From the NCBI GenBank assembly GCA_016715765.1, contig JADJZJ010000011.1, positions 8,435 through 72,434 of the forward strand: a DNA stretch of 64,000 nucleotides. The letters run 5' to 3'. A model generated the notes under the pieces. It saw only the letters and a program-made list of their open reading frames with translations. It did no database searches and was not told where the DNA came from. Within the stretch, counting starts at the first letter, position 1; each line of letters starts with the position of its first letter. Both the position numbers and the translations under genes were made by a program. Positions 1 through 10,111 of this stretch are shown here, piece after piece. The DNA is from Opitutaceae bacterium (GTDB taxonomy: Bacteria; Verrucomicrobiota; Verrucomicrobiia; Opitutales; Opitutaceae).

Positions 1-510
1 GTCGCCCCCGGCGACGGAGAAGGCCAGGGGGAAATTACTGGAGCCGAACACGACGACCGGCCCAAGCGGAATCAGCAGGCGGCGGAGGTCGGGCCGGGGC
101 AGCGGTTGGCGGTCGGGCAGGGCGGGGTCGATGCGGGCGTCAACCCACGAACCCTCGCGCACCACCTGCGCGAAGAGCCGGAGCTGGCCGCAGGTGCGGG
201 CGCGTTCGCCCTGCAGGCGCGCGGGCGGGAGACCGGTCTCGGCCTGGGCGCGCTGGAGCAGGGTATCACCCAGCGCCTCGATCTCGGCGGCGATCGAATC
301 GAGAAGTTTGGCGCGGGTTTCCGGCGGACGGGCCCGGTAATCCTCAAACGCCGCGGCGGCGGCCTGCAGGGCGGCGTCCACCTCGGCGAGCGAGGCTTCA
401 TGGAAATCCGGCGCGAGCGATTCACTCGTCGCGGGATTGATGGCGCGGAAAACGGTGCCACCGGTGGCGCCGGTGAGGCCGGCGAGGAGACTTTTGCCTT
501 GGAGCAGCAT
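1..510 (-). CDS. NADP-type aldehyde dehydrogenase, N-terminal part (probable 2-oxoglutarate semialdehyde dehydrogenase)
   Basis: The first 170 residues of an aldehyde dehydrogenase are present; the rest lies beyond the left window edge. The residues FGSSNFPLAFSVAGGD at about 155-170 are the start of the nucleotide-binding core, in the form usual for the NADP-dependent 2-oxoglutarate semialdehyde (2,5-dioxopentanoate) dehydrogenase group. The ATG lies six bases after the stop of the upstream FAH-family gene, so it is the third gene of a leftward operon with a sugar-acid dehydratase. From that context I infer the last Weimberg step, oxidation of 2-oxoglutarate semialdehyde to 2-oxoglutarate in the cytoplasm. 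The catalytic Cys and Glu are outside the window, so substrate preference cannot be judged. Confidence 0.85.
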   Translation of the reverse strand, partial: MLLQGKSLLAGLTGATGGTVFRAINPATSESLAPDFHEASLAEVDAALQAAAAAFEDYRARPPETRAKLLDSIAAEIEALGDTLLQRAQAETGLPPARLQGERARTCGQLRLFAQVVREGSWVDARIDPALPDRQPLPRPDLRRLLIPLGPVVVFGSSNFPLAFSVAGGD

Positions 511-516
511 GGGAGG

Positions 517-1334
<818 letters not shown>

Positions 1335-1338
<4 letters not shown>

Positions 1339-3290
1339 GGTGAAGAGGGTCGGGCGAGGAGTTGCTTGATGCGCGCGGTGTCGTAGACGCAGCCGCCCCA
1401 GCTGCCGCCGCTCACGCTCTGCAGGGCGGCCCACAGTTCGGTGTCGGCGGGAATGTTGGGATCGGCGATGAGCTTGTCGCTGGCGGGGCGCGCGGCGAGT
1501 TCGGCCGCGGCGCTGCGGCCGGCGCCGGCGGGGGCGATGAAGTCCACGGAGCCCTCGAGCTTGCGCGTGTCGATGCGGACGCGCAGCCGGTCGCCGTCGC
1601 GCAGTTTGCCCAGCGGTCCGCCGGCCCAGGCCTCCGGGCTGATGTGGCCGATGCACGGGCCGGTCGAGACGCCGGAGAAGCGTCCGTCGGTCAGCAGCAC
1701 GACGCCCTTCGCCTTGCGGAGGTATTTGATCGCCGAGGTGATCTGGTAGGTCTCGGGCATGCCGCTGGCGGGGCCGATGCCGGCGAGCACGACGATCTCG
1801 CCCTGGCGCAGGGCGTCGGCGCCGCGGGACTTGATGGTGGCGATCGCCGAGGCCTCGGAGCCGAAGACGCGCGCCGGTCCCTCGTGCGTGAACACGCCGT
1901 CGGCGTCGAGCAGGGTGGGATCGATCGCCGTGCTCTTCACCAGCGCACCCTCGGGGGCGAGGTTGCCGCTCAGGAAAGACACCGTGCTCGTCATGCCGGC
2001 GGCGCGGGCGCGGGCGGGCGAGAGGATGACCAGGTCGGGGTCAACCCGGTCGAGTTCCTGCAGCTTGGCGCGGAGGCGCGTGCGGCGCTCGGATTTTTCC
2101 CACCAAGCGAGGTTTTCACCCAGCGTGCGGCCGGTGACGGTGAGGGCGTTGAGCTTGAGCAGCCCCAGATCGCGCAGGTGCAGCATCACCTCGGGGACGC
2201 CGCCCGCGAGGAAGACCTGCACGGTGGCGTAGTGCGTGGGACCGTTGGGCAGCACATCGACGAGGCGCGGGACCTGGCGGTTGATGCGCGCCCAGTCCTC
2301 GACCGTGGGGCGGGGCAGGCCGGCGGCGTGGGCGATGGCGGGCACGTGCAGGACGAGATTGGTGGAGCCGCCGACCGCGGCGTGCACGACCATGGCGTTG
2401 TGCAACGCGTCGGTGGTCAGGATCGAGGCGAGGGTCGTGCCCTTGTCCTCCAGGTCCATGAGCGCGAGGGCGGAGCGCCGGGCCATGTCGCGCCAGATCG
2501 TGGCGCCGGACGGGCTGAGGGCGGAGTGCGGCAGGGACAGGCCGAGCGCCTCGCCCACCACCTGCGCGGTCGCGGCCGTGCCCATGAACTGGCAGCCGCC
2601 GCCGGGCGAACCGCAGGCGCGGCAACCCATCTCGGCGGCGTAGTCGAGGGTGATTTCGCCCTGGGCGAAGCGGGCGGCGAGGGTCTGGACCTTGGCGGTG
2701 TCCTCGCCTTCCTCGGTGCGGAGCGTGGTGCCGCCGGGGACGAGGATGCCGGGCAGGTGTTTCGTGCCGGCCAGGGCCATCATCATCGCGGGCAGGCCCT
2801 TGTCGCAGGTGGCGACGCCGACGACCCCGCGGCAGGTGGGCAGCGAGCGGATGAGCCGGCGGAAGAGGATCGCGGCGTCGTTGCGGTACGGCAGGCTGTC
2901 GAACATCGCGGGCGTGCCGTTCGAGCGGCCGTCGCAGGGATCGCTGACGTAACCAGCGAAGGGCGTGGCGCCGTGCGCCGCGATCGCGCGGGCGGCCTCC
3001 TCCATGAGCAGGCCGACTTCCCAGTGGCCGGTGTGGTAGCCCAGCGCGACCGGCGTGCCGTCAGGGGCACGGATGCCGCCCTGCGTGCTGAGGATGAGGA
3101 ATTCCTTGCCGCGCAGTTTTTTCGGATCCCAGCCCATGCCGGCGTTCTGCGTCATCCCGAAGATGTGGCCGCTGGTGGCGTTGCGCAGGAGTTGCGCGGT
3201 GAGCGGCAGCTTGCCCGAGGGCCCGGGGGCGGTCGTCCGCAACGTGTAGATTGCGGGATCAGGGGAATCGAGAAAGGCGGGGTGTTTCAT
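1335..3290 (-). CDS. IlvD/Edd family dehydratase, YjhG/YagF type (probable D-xylonate dehydratase)
   Basis: A 651-residue iron-sulfur dehydratase. The segment GMTQNAGMGWDP (about 45-56) and the length are typical of the YjhG/YagF xylonate dehydratase group rather than IlvD or Edd (about 560-620 residues). Candidate Fe-S ligands are C119 (SDPCDGRSNG), C162 (TCDKGLPAMMMA) and C233 (GGGCQFMGTA). An ATG six codons upstream (3308) is also possible; neither start has a clear Shine-Dalgarno. First gene of the leftward operon, overlapping the FAH gene by four bases. Inferred role: dehydration of a pentonate such as D-xylonate to its 2-keto-3-deoxy acid. No sugar dehydrogenase or transporter for the pathway is visible in the window. 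Confidence 0.88.
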
Positions 3291-3408
3291 CGGCGGACGG
3301 CGTTCCATGGATGCCGGCCGTTGCCGGGGGAGCCAAGCGGCAATTGGTGACCGGCACAGGGCAAGGCGCAACGCGACGGATTCGCAGCCAGGCAAACCAG
3401 AGAAAAGG

Positions 3409-3513
3409 AACGCTAATCTTCGCTAATCCGCCAAACCATCAAAGGCATTTTACAGGAGGAAACAGAGGAAGCAGAGGAGGCTGGATTAGCGAAGATCAGC
3501 GTAGATTAGCGTT
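3409..3513. repeat. Inverted periodic repeat, GCTAATC family
   Basis: Left arm 3409-3429 is a degenerate ten-base tandem word (GCTAATCTTC, GCTAATCCGC). Right arm 3483-3513 is its inverted counterpart. Between them, 3451-3478 holds a nine-base periodic stretch (ACAGGAGGA, AACAGAGGA, AGCAGAGGA), related to the one at 39417-39480. The element fills part of the 458-base gap between the divergent Weimberg operon and the URO-D-like gene; no gene is seen there. Confidence 0.8.
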
Positions 3514-3552
3514 TCAACCTGGCTTGGTCTGCACGGTGTGATCCGGACGGAT

Positions 3553-3662
3553 TTAACCACAAAGAACACAAAGGTCCTAACGCGTATGCTGCGTCCGAGG
3601 CGCCTATAGGCGCGCGGGCAAGCACACCTACCGGACCAGCCCTATGTGTTCTTTGTGGTTAA
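3553..3662. repeat. Inverted repeat AACCACAAAG family with CGCCTATAGGCG core
   Basis: Left arm 3553-3572 (TTAACCACAAAGAACACAAA) and right arm 3645-3662 are inverted copies. In between is the perfect 12-base palindrome CGCCTATAGGCG at 3601-3612. The same arm-core-arm arrangement is found at 36209-36308 and 37668-37776, and with a CCCTTATAAGGG core at 25905-26013. It ends 86 bases before the next gene. Confidence 0.88.
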
Positions 3663-3748
3663 TAAATTCCGGAAAAAGCAGCGCATAAATTGTCGCAGCC
3701 TCGACATGGTTGCGACGCGGCGTGATTTTCCGCAGCAGCCGCCGTCCC

Positions 3749-4834
3749 ATGAAAACGTCCCTTACGCCCAAGGATCGGGTCCGCATGGCGCTCGCGCATG
3801 AGCAGCCCGACCGGTGTCCGATGCAGATCAGTTTCACCCCGGAGTTTGCGCGGCGCCTGCGCGCCGAGCTGAAGCTCGACGACGCCCACGCCCACAATCC
3901 GCACGGCGGGGGCAACACGTACCAGCTCGAGCGCGCGCTCGGCGAGGACATGCTGCTCACCAGCGTCGGCTGGGCCAACTCCTACTACCAGTCGGACCAG
4001 GACTACACCGACGAATGGGGCGTGGGCTGGAAGATCTGCCCGTACGAGACACCCTTCGGCCGCGGACACTACACCGAGCCGCGCATCCATCCGCTGGCGG
4101 ACGATGATGCGATCACCCGCTACCGCGCGCCGGACCCGCACCGGCCCGAGCTTTACCACGCGGCCGAACAATTGATGCGCGACCACGGGCGCGATTACTT
4201 CATCGCCGGCGCCACGGTGACGACCGTGTTCGAAACCGCCTGGGCGCTGCGCGGACTCGAACAGTTGATGACGGATCTCGTCGAGAACCCGGAACTGGCG
4301 GAGGCGATCCTCGACATTCCGTTCAACTATCATCTCACCGCGGCCAAGAAGCTTGTCGGCCTCGGCGTGGACATGATCTGGACCGGCGACGATATCGGCG
4401 GGCAGACCGCGATGATCATGTCGCCGGCGATGTGGCGCCGCATCCTCAAACCGCGGATGGCGCGGTATTTTGCCGAGCTCAAGGCCATCAATCCCCGGCT
4501 CAAGATCGCGTATCATTCCGACGGCGTGATCCAGCCCGTCATTCCGGATCTGATCGAGATCGGGGTGGACGTGCTGAATCCGATCCAGCCGGCCTGCATC
4601 GATCCCGCCTGGCTCAAGCGCACGTATGGGGACCGGCTCTGCTTCTGGGGTTCGATCGACGAGCAGCACACGCTCCCGTTCGGTTCGCCCGCTGACATGC
4701 GCGCGGAGGTGCGCACGCGTCTGGATACGCTGGGCAAGGGCGGCGGACTGATCATTGGGCCGACGCATCATGTGCAGCTCGACACCCCGATGGAGAATTT
4801 TCACGCGATGGTGGAGACGATCAAGGGGATGTAG
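3749..4834 (+). CDS. Uroporphyrinogen decarboxylase family protein (non-heme type)
   Basis: A 361-residue TIM-barrel protein of the URO-D superfamily. The start MKTSLTPKDRVRMALAHEQPDR is typical of the family. Later signatures are WTGDDIGGQ (about 210), AYHSDG (about 255) and IIGPTHHVQLDTPMENF near the end. The sequence context is sugar catabolism, not tetrapyrrole synthesis, and the protein resembles the methylcobamide methyltransferase (MtaA-like) branch more than HemE, so a role in heme synthesis is unlikely; the real substrate is unknown. Its TAG stop lies inside the TGTAGGGC repeat that follows. Paralogous in superfamily to the gene at 12572-13687. Confidence 0.82.
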   Translation: MKTSLTPKDRVRMALAHEQPDRCPMQISFTPEFARRLRAELKLDDAHAHNPHGGGNTYQLERALGEDMLLTSVGWANSYYQSDQDYTDEWGVGWKICPYETPFGRGHYTEPRIHPLADDDAITRYRAPDPHRPELYHAAEQLMRDHGRDYFIAGATVTTVFETAWALRGLEQLMTDLVENPELAEAILDIPFNYHLTAAKKLVGLGVDMIWTGDDIGGQTAMIMSPAMWRRILKPRMARYFAELKAINPRLKIAYHSDGVIQPVIPDLIEIGVDVLNPIQPACIDPAWLKRTYGDRLCFWGSIDEQHTLPFGSPADMRAEVRTRLDTLGKGGGLIIGPTHHVQLDTPMENFHAMVETIKGM

Positions 4835-4906
4835 GGCGGGGTCTCCGAACCCCGCCTCGAGTACGTTTCCGCTGACGAAGGCGGGGTTCGGAGACCCCGC
4901 CCTACA
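4830..4906. repeat. Inverted repeat TGTAGGGCGGGGTCTCCG family
   Basis: Arms TGTAGGGCGGGGTCTCCGAA (from 4830) and its inverted copy ending at 4906 enclose about 20 bases. The arm is itself partly self-complementary (GCGGGGTCTC/GAACCCCGC), so a long nested hairpin can form. The first arm supplies the stop codon of the preceding gene (TAG at 4832-4834). Related copies are at 8374, 12487, 28735 and 35883. Confidence 0.88.
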
Positions 4907-4991
4907 TCGCGATCAAGAACCACGAAAGCGGCTTGGTCCGGCGCGTAATTCATCCGTGCAACTTTCAGAATTTCTGCGAGTCTCTACCGAT

Positions 4992-5267
4992 GTGAAAATA
5001 CTGCGTATTCTGGTGGCCGGGCTGATTGGGATCGCCGCGATGCTGGCGACCCTGTTTGCCGCCGTGATTGTCGTTTTCACCGGACTGTGCGCGTACCTCG
5101 TCCATTTCTTTCGCCGGCAGGGCGCGCCGGCACCGGGACCGGCTCCATCCCGCTCGCGGAACATGAACCGGGACGGGGCGATCGATGTGGTCGCGACGAA
5201 TGTGCCGGACGGCGCGGCGGGGGCCGCGCCGAACGCTGAACGTCGAACGCTGAACGTCGAACGCTGA
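4992..5267 (+). CDS. Small membrane protein, hypothetical
   Basis: An open frame of 91 codons. It starts with a basic residue and one strong transmembrane helix (ILVAGLIGIAAMLATLFAAVIVVF), then a short basic, proline-rich tail. GTG at 4992 is chosen because it gives a short N-terminus before the helix; GTG at 4956 is an alternative. The last residues (AERRTLNVER) are encoded by the heptamer repeat at 5232-5270, and the TGA stop is also inside it. I do not recognise a family. The gene may be real but extended by a repeat insertion, or only the helix part may be meaningful. Confidence 0.4.
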   Translation: MKILRILVAGLIGIAAMLATLFAAVIVVFTGLCAYLVHFFRRQGAPAPGPAPSRSRNMNRDGAIDVVATNVPDGAAGAAPNAERRTLNVER

Positions 5268-5270
5268 AGT
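5232..5270. repeat. Heptamer-quintet arm (AACGCTG/AACGTCG), single
   Basis: Five consecutive degenerate heptamers alternating AACGCTG and AACGTCG, closed by AAGT: the 39-base arm seen in paired form further right. No inverted partner is nearby. It is followed at about 5285-5312 by a small hairpin built on GCGACCGCCCTCGGTCGC, also found inverted near 12460. Confidence 0.85.
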
Positions 5271-5449
5271 TCAACCGGGTCCTGGGAGCGCGACCGCCCT
5301 CGGTCGCAATGGAACGCAAGCCGGAGATACCTAGCCCGCCAGCACGCAGCGTCTGCAGTGTTTCAAATCCGGGAATCCGTCCCCGCCATGGGGACGGGAC
5401 CCGCTCGGTCCACTCATGACATTGCGATGGAAAATATCTCGCGACCGGC

Positions 5450-5605
5450 TCAGCGCCTGGTGCGGAAACCGCCGAAGAGATAAACGACCAGGCAGATCAA
5501 AAGGATCAGCCCGAGTCCGCCGCCACCGTAGGCGGGACCGCCGATGTAAAAACCGCCGCCGCCGAACAAAAGGATGAGGATTACGATAAGCAGCAGGGGA
5601 TTCAT
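5450..5605 (-). CDS. DUF3309-like small membrane protein
   Basis: 51 residues, MNPLLLIVILILLFGGGGFYI at the start, a glycine-rich turn (GGPAYGGGGLG), a second hydrophobic helix (LILLICLVVYLF) and a basic end (RTRR). This two-helix pattern with a glycine hairpin matches the DUF3309 group of short proteins; function unknown. The ATG at 5605 is preferred to the longer frame. It stands alone between small genes. Confidence 0.7.
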   Translation of the reverse strand: MNPLLLIVILILLFGGGGFYIGGPAYGGGGLGLILLICLVVYLFGGFRTRR

Positions 5606-5789
5606 GGCCGCAGGATAGCAGCCCGGAGGCACGGCCCCAATGGGGCGTTCACCCCCTTTGCCCGCGGCGTCGCGCGTGCCGGCTTCAGGAAAAAAATGAC
5701 CGCAGGCTTATCCGGGCGGGGCCGGAACCGTGGGGCGTACCTTGGGTCGGTGCACAGACGAGCATCACCGTAAACACCGCCACCTTCCC

Positions 5790-6134
5790 ATGAAAAATAA
5801 CACCCAAGTCTTGAATCCCAATCCGCCATCGCACGAAGCCGTGTCCCATCACGCCAGGGAGATCTGGCTCACGCGCGGATGTCCCGAAGGTCGTGACGAG
5901 GAAATCTGGTTCGAGGCCGAACTGCAGCTGGCCGAGGCGTCCCCGGCGAAAGCGTTGCCGGCGGACTTGAATCTCCCCGGCAGCGGCAATACCCAGGAAA
6001 GCGTGGTCGCGGCGAAGGCCGTCCAACAGAAACACGAGGCCCGCGCGCCCCATATGCCGGCGGTGCACAATGCCCCCAGGGCCAAGATCGCCGCCACGGG
6101 CAAGCCGCTGTGGTCGAAGCCGCACTCGGCGTGA
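5790..6134 (+). CDS. DUF2934 domain protein
   Basis: 114 residues. The N-terminal half has HAREIWLTRGCPEGRDEEIWFEAE (about 22-45), the conserved core of DUF2934. The C-terminal half is low in complexity (Ala, Pro, Lys) and probably disordered. The function of the domain is unknown; members are usually small, stand-alone cytoplasmic proteins. ATG at 5790; the gene ends 20 bases before a composite repeat. Confidence 0.78.
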   Translation: MKNNTQVLNPNPPSHEAVSHHAREIWLTRGCPEGRDEEIWFEAELQLAEASPAKALPADLNLPGSGNTQESVVAAKAVQQKHEARAPHMPAVHNAPRAKIAATGKPLWSKPHSA

Positions 6135-6154
6135 TGGGCGGCTCGCGGGGCGGA

Positions 6155-6356
6155 AACGCTCAACTCTTAACGTTTAACTTTTAACGCTTAAGTGCAGGCA
6201 GGTTTCGAGAAGTAGCTACGAGCGTGAGCGAGTGGCGGACCGCCCTTCGCAGCATGTTATCCACTCGCTCACGCTCGTAGCTACCTGTCAGTGGACCTGC
6301 TTCGACGTTCAGCGTTAAAAGTTCAGCGTTAAGCGTTCCGGCGCTGCAGGCGCCGG
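6155..6356. repeat. Composite nested palindrome: heptamer arms around GTAGCTACGAGCG hairpin, plus GGCGC stem-loop
   Basis: Outer arms are heptamer quintets at 6155-6193 and, inverted, 6299-6337. The inner hairpin arms GTAGCTACGAGCGTGAGCGA (from 6212) and the inverted copy at 6261-6284 are perfectly complementary. A seven-base stem CCGGCGC/GCGCCGG with five-base loop (about 6338-6356) lies directly after the stop codon of the GH127-like gene read leftward. Probable border or terminator of that gene. Confidence 0.88.
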
Positions 6357-6358
6357 CG

Positions 6359-8239
6359 TTACCACGCCGTGAACTGGCGGTCGGCCACGAAGCGCGGGGC
6401 TTTTTTCATGGGTGCCTGGGCTGTGCGCAGCGCCTCGCGGCCGCGATAAATGGGGAAATCGTTCGCCTTGGCGGCCGGACCGCCGCGGAGCGAGACGAGC
6501 GTGCTGCCGCGGAAGACGCAGTCGTAGGTCTCCTCGATGGGCGTGCCCTTGTTGATCACGTAAGTGGCGGTGGACTCGCCGACGGGGAAGGTAACCGTGA
6601 GCTTATCGCCTGGGACCAGGTCGCGCACCGTCAGGTAGCGGCCGAGACGCTCGGCGGAACGGACGGCGCCGTTCACTTGCACGCTCACAGTTTCGATCCT
6701 GACCCAGTGCGGGATGCGAACTGATACGCGACAGGGCGATTTCACGGCTATCACGACGCGGCCCTCGTGCGGCAGGTGGCTGTGGACATCCACGGAGCGC
6801 CCGGCGCGGTTGAACAGCAGGTTGACGATGGCGGCGCCGTCGCTTTCGCGGAGGGCTGCTTCCCAGGCGTAGTAAAGTCCCTGCGAGGCGTTGCCGGTGC
6901 AGCAGTGCATCACCCAGGGATCCGTGACAAAGCCGGGTCGGGTGATGCCGAAGAACACCCCGACGCTGCGCGCGACGGCATCCTGCGTGCTGACATAGCT
7001 GGGGGGTTGGTCGGCGGGCGGAGGGATTTCCGGCTGCGCCGCGCAGAACGCCGCGAGCGCCGGGGCGTCGGTGATCTGCTGTTCGGCGAGCTGGTTGCGC
7101 ACCACGGCATCGGCATCGTCCCAGTAATCGCCCGCGCCGGCGTCGGTCAGGCGGATCGCCAGCCCGATCAGGTCGCCCAAAGCGCAGCCCTCGCAGCCGA
7201 TCGCGGGCGGATGGGTGTTGATCCAGCCCATGCGCGCAATGCCCTGGGTCAGCGTGAATTCATAACCCCGACGCACAAACTCGAGGGCGCGCTCATCGCC
7301 GCAGGTCGTGGCGTAGTAGAGCAGGCCGCGCAGCACGATGGCGCGCGTGGAAGTGCAGGGGCCAGTGGCCGTGCTCGAGCCGTCGCGAAACGGGGCGTCG
7401 GTGGTGAGGGCGAGGTTGAAGGCGGCGGTTTTGGCCGGATCGAGGACGACGGTCCCGCCCCAGAACTTCGCCTTCATCACATAGCGGGACAGGCGTGTGG
7501 CGAGTTCCTTGGCCACCGGGTCGCCGGTCAGGGCGTAGAGCTGGGCCGCGGCATAAATCTGGTGACCCTGGGCGCAGGTGACCGATCCCTTCGGTCCTTC
7601 GCGGTCGCGCGGGGCTTCGGACGTATCGATCCAGCCCGAGCGCGGGTAGACGAAGCCGTCCATCCACCCGCCCTTGTGCGGATAGTAGGAGTAGTCGTCC
7701 ACGTCCACGGCGATGCGGCGCAGGCCGCGGACGAGTACCGCGCGCAGGGCGGCGGTGTCGGCGCCGGTTGCGCCGGTCCACGCGGTGAGCGCCCGGATCA
7801 TCCGCGCGACGCCCCACACGCTGGCGAAGTCCTCGTTGCGCCCGCGGCCGTAGAGTTCCTCGCTGTTGTTGTAGATGTTGCGCCACGGGCGCAGCGGCGT
7901 GTAGCGATCCCAGTAGAGTCCGTCGTCGATGCGGGAGACGAGCTCGGCGCGGTAGTCCTGCTCCAGCTTGGCGGCGTAATCGCTCCCGCACATGAGGCGC
8001 ATCAGCGGCAGCGACTCGGCGAGCTTGGGATCGAGCGGGATGTCGGCCGACCAATGCCGGAGGAAAGGTGTGCGCGTGTTGAACTGCGCCAGCCCGTACA
8101 TCGTCATCAACGACGGATCGAGCGTGTTGAGCATCCCGCGAATCGCGAGCGCGGCGCGATCGGCCAGGTCGAGCGTGTCGGGAATTTCCACCTCGCAGGA
8201 CTGGCCGGAAGGGAGGACGGAAAGGACGGGGGAGGTCAC
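6359..8239 (-). CDS. GH127-like glycoside hydrolase (beta-L-arabinofuranosidase fold)
   Basis: 626 residues without a signal peptide. Two motifs match the zinc-thiolate centre of GH127: C349-E350-G-C352 (family pattern E-x-C) and C446-C447 in HCCTGN. Around them is an alpha/alpha-toroid-like region, then a beta-rich C-terminal part (RVSVRIPHWV, GDKLTVTFP). In GH127 a cysteine acts as the nucleophile on L-arabinofuranosides; the substrate here is inferred. The start is uncertain: GTG at 8239 is chosen because the longer frame begins with TTG inside the heptamer repeat. It is flanked on both sides by composite palindromes and so is probably a single-gene transcript. Confidence 0.72.
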   Translation of the reverse strand: MTSPVLSVLPSGQSCEVEIPDTLDLADRAALAIRGMLNTLDPSLMTMYGLAQFNTRTPFLRHWSADIPLDPKLAESLPLMRLMCGSDYAAKLEQDYRAELVSRIDDGLYWDRYTPLRPWRNIYNNSEELYGRGRNEDFASVWGVARMIRALTAWTGATGADTAALRAVLVRGLRRIAVDVDDYSYYPHKGGWMDGFVYPRSGWIDTSEAPRDREGPKGSVTCAQGHQIYAAAQLYALTGDPVAKELATRLSRYVMKAKFWGGTVVLDPAKTAAFNLALTTDAPFRDGSSTATGPCTSTRAIVLRGLLYYATTCGDERALEFVRRGYEFTLTQGIARMGWINTHPPAIGCEGCALGDLIGLAIRLTDAGAGDYWDDADAVVRNQLAEQQITDAPALAAFCAAQPEIPPPADQPPSYVSTQDAVARSVGVFFGITRPGFVTDPWVMHCCTGNASQGLYYAWEAALRESDGAAIVNLLFNRAGRSVDVHSHLPHEGRVVIAVKSPCRVSVRIPHWVRIETVSVQVNGAVRSAERLGRYLTVRDLVPGDKLTVTFPVGESTATYVINKGTPIEETYDCVFRGSTLVSLRGGPAAKANDFPIYRGREALRTAQAPMKKAPRFVADRQFTAW

Positions 8240-8257
8240 AGAGGAAGGAGGGAGGGG

Positions 8258-8532
8258 AACGCTCAACGCTTAACGTTTAACGCTCAACGCTTAAGTGCCG
8301 GAGGTCAGGAAAACGCCGAACGTCGAACGCCGAACTTTGAACGCCGAAGTGGGTTGGCCGAGGTCTGCCAGAATGTAGGGCGGGGTCTCCGAACCCCGCC
8401 TTCGTCAGCCTGGTGACATTCGAGGCGGGGTTCGGAGACCCCGCCCTACAATTATCCGATGATCCGATGCCGAAACTTCGGCGTTCAGCGTTGAGCGTTA
8501 AACGTTCAGCGTTCCGGCGCCATCAAGGCGCC
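8258..8532. repeat. Composite nested palindrome: two heptamer arms, TGTAGGGCGGGG hairpin, heptamer arm, GGCGCC stem-loop
   Basis: Two left heptamer quintets in tandem (8258-8296 and the AACGCCG variant 8312-8350), an inner hairpin of the TGTAGGGCGGGG family (8374-8451), and an inverted quintet (8475-8513). The stem-loop GGCGCC-ATCAA-GGCGCC at 8516-8532 has the stop codon of the GH20 gene (8523-8525) in its loop. Confidence 0.88.
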
Positions 8533-10094
8533 GGCAGATATTCCAGCGGTGCGCGGTAGCGGATGTCCTGCGCGTCAAGGCGGCGGAGGTGGGTGCGGAG
8601 GCGGTTGAGGAAATCAGGGAAGGCGGGGCGCTCCTTGGGACTCCAGGCAATCTCGGCAAGGGCGCAGGTGCGCGGGAAGGCCATGTAATCCATCCGGCTG
8701 GGGGTGGGAATGTACTCGGTCCACAGCTGGCCCTGCACGCCGATGATGCTCTTCGCCTGCTCCGCGGTGAGCTCGGCGGGGATGGGCTCGTAGGCATGGA
8801 CCTTGGCGAGAGGGAGGGGCAGCGGGTAGGTGATGGGTTCGGTCTCCGGTGTCTCGGTTTCGTGGAAGTTGAAATAGAGCGTCTGGTTCGCGCACATGAC
8901 GGCGTCGTTGCCGAGCCGGGCGGCGGCGATGGCGCCCTCGATGCCGCGCCACGACATGACGGTGGCGCTCCTGGCCAGGCCGCCCTCGAGGATTTCATCC
9001 CAGCCGACGAGCCGGCGGCCGTGCTTTTGCAGGAATGCCTCGATCTGGCGGATGAACCAGCTTTGCAGGTGCTCCTCGTCGGGCAGGCCGAGCTGCTTCA
9101 TGTGGGCCTGCGTGGCGGGATCCTCCTGCCACTGCTTCTTCACGGCCTCGTCGCCGCCGATGTGGAGGTACTCGAAGGGAAACAGGGCCATCACCTCGGT
9201 CAGCACATCCTGCAGGAACGCAAAGGTGGACGGCTTGGTGTTGAACAGTGTCTCGTGGATGCCCCACACGCAGCTCACCTCGCGGGCCTGCGGAAGCAGG
9301 CCCAGCTCCGGATAGGCGGCCACTGCGGCCTGCGCGTGGCCGGGCAATTCGATCTCGGGCAGAATCCGGACATTTCGCGCGGCGGCGTAGGCCACGAGGT
9401 CACGGATCTCGTCCTGCGTATAGTAGCCCTCGACCGGGACGCCATCGCCGCCGAGTTGCCTGACGCTGTGGCCGCGGTTGGTTTCACGGCGCTTGCTGCC
9501 GATGGCGGTGAGCCTGGGATACTTTTTGATCTCGATGCGCCAGCCCTGGTCGTCGACGAGGTGCCAGTGGAAGACGTTGAGCTTATGCTGCGCCATCACG
9601 TCGATGAACTGCTTGAGGTAACCGACCGGTTGGAAGTACCGGGCGCTGTCGATCATCATGCCGCGCCAGCGGAAACGCGGGGCGTCCTCGATCTCGACCG
9701 CGGGGGCGGTCCAGGGCAATTCGGGCCGCGGGTCCGCCCCGAAGACGGCGGGTGGGAGGAGCTGGAGCAGGGTCTGCGCGGCGTAGAACGCTCCGGCGGG
9801 GGCGGAGGCGGTGAGGGTGACGCGATCGGCGCCGACCCGCAGGGCATAAGCCTCGGGATTCACGAGCGCGGGATCCGCGGGACGGAATTCGATGATGGAT
9901 TTCGCCGAATCCGGCCTGGCGGCCACCACGGGCAGCGCCCAGCCGGTGGCCGTGCGCAGCCGCGCCGCGAGCAATTGCGCGGAGGGGGCCAGCGTGGCGG
10001 GGGCGACGAGGACGGTGTCCGCGGTCAGGGTGAAGGCCGCCGCGTCCATAGGGGTGCAGCGTTGCGGTTGGGGGATCAGGGCGGGGAGGGGCAT
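8523..10094 (-). CDS. Beta-N-acetylhexosaminidase, GH20
   Basis: 523 residues. An N-terminal alpha/beta domain (about 20-135) precedes the GH20 barrel, which shows FRWRGMMIDSAR (141-152), HWHLVDDQGWRIEIKKYP (176-193), PEIELPGHA (246-254) and the catalytic pair D315-E316 in YLHIGGDEA. The pair serves substrate-assisted hydrolysis of terminal N-acetylglucosamine or N-acetylgalactosamine. No signal peptide is visible, so it is probably cytoplasmic and acts on imported oligosaccharides. ATG at 10094 without a clear Shine-Dalgarno. Both ends are bordered by composite repeats. Confidence 0.93.
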   Translation of the reverse strand: MPLPALIPQPQRCTPMDAAAFTLTADTVLVAPATLAPSAQLLAARLRTATGWALPVVAARPDSAKSIIEFRPADPALVNPEAYALRVGADRVTLTASAPAGAFYAAQTLLQLLPPAVFGADPRPELPWTAPAVEIEDAPRFRWRGMMIDSARYFQPVGYLKQFIDVMAQHKLNVFHWHLVDDQGWRIEIKKYPRLTAIGSKRRETNRGHSVRQLGGDGVPVEGYYTQDEIRDLVAYAAARNVRILPEIELPGHAQAAVAAYPELGLLPQAREVSCVWGIHETLFNTKPSTFAFLQDVLTEVMALFPFEYLHIGGDEAVKKQWQEDPATQAHMKQLGLPDEEHLQSWFIRQIEAFLQKHGRRLVGWDEILEGGLARSATVMSWRGIEGAIAAARLGNDAVMCANQTLYFNFHETETPETEPITYPLPLPLAKVHAYEPIPAELTAEQAKSIIGVQGQLWTEYIPTPSRMDYMAFPRTCALAEIAWSPKERPAFPDFLNRLRTHLRRLDAQDIRYRAPLEYLPAP

Positions 10095-10111
10095 GAAGAA
10101 TGAGGGAGAAG

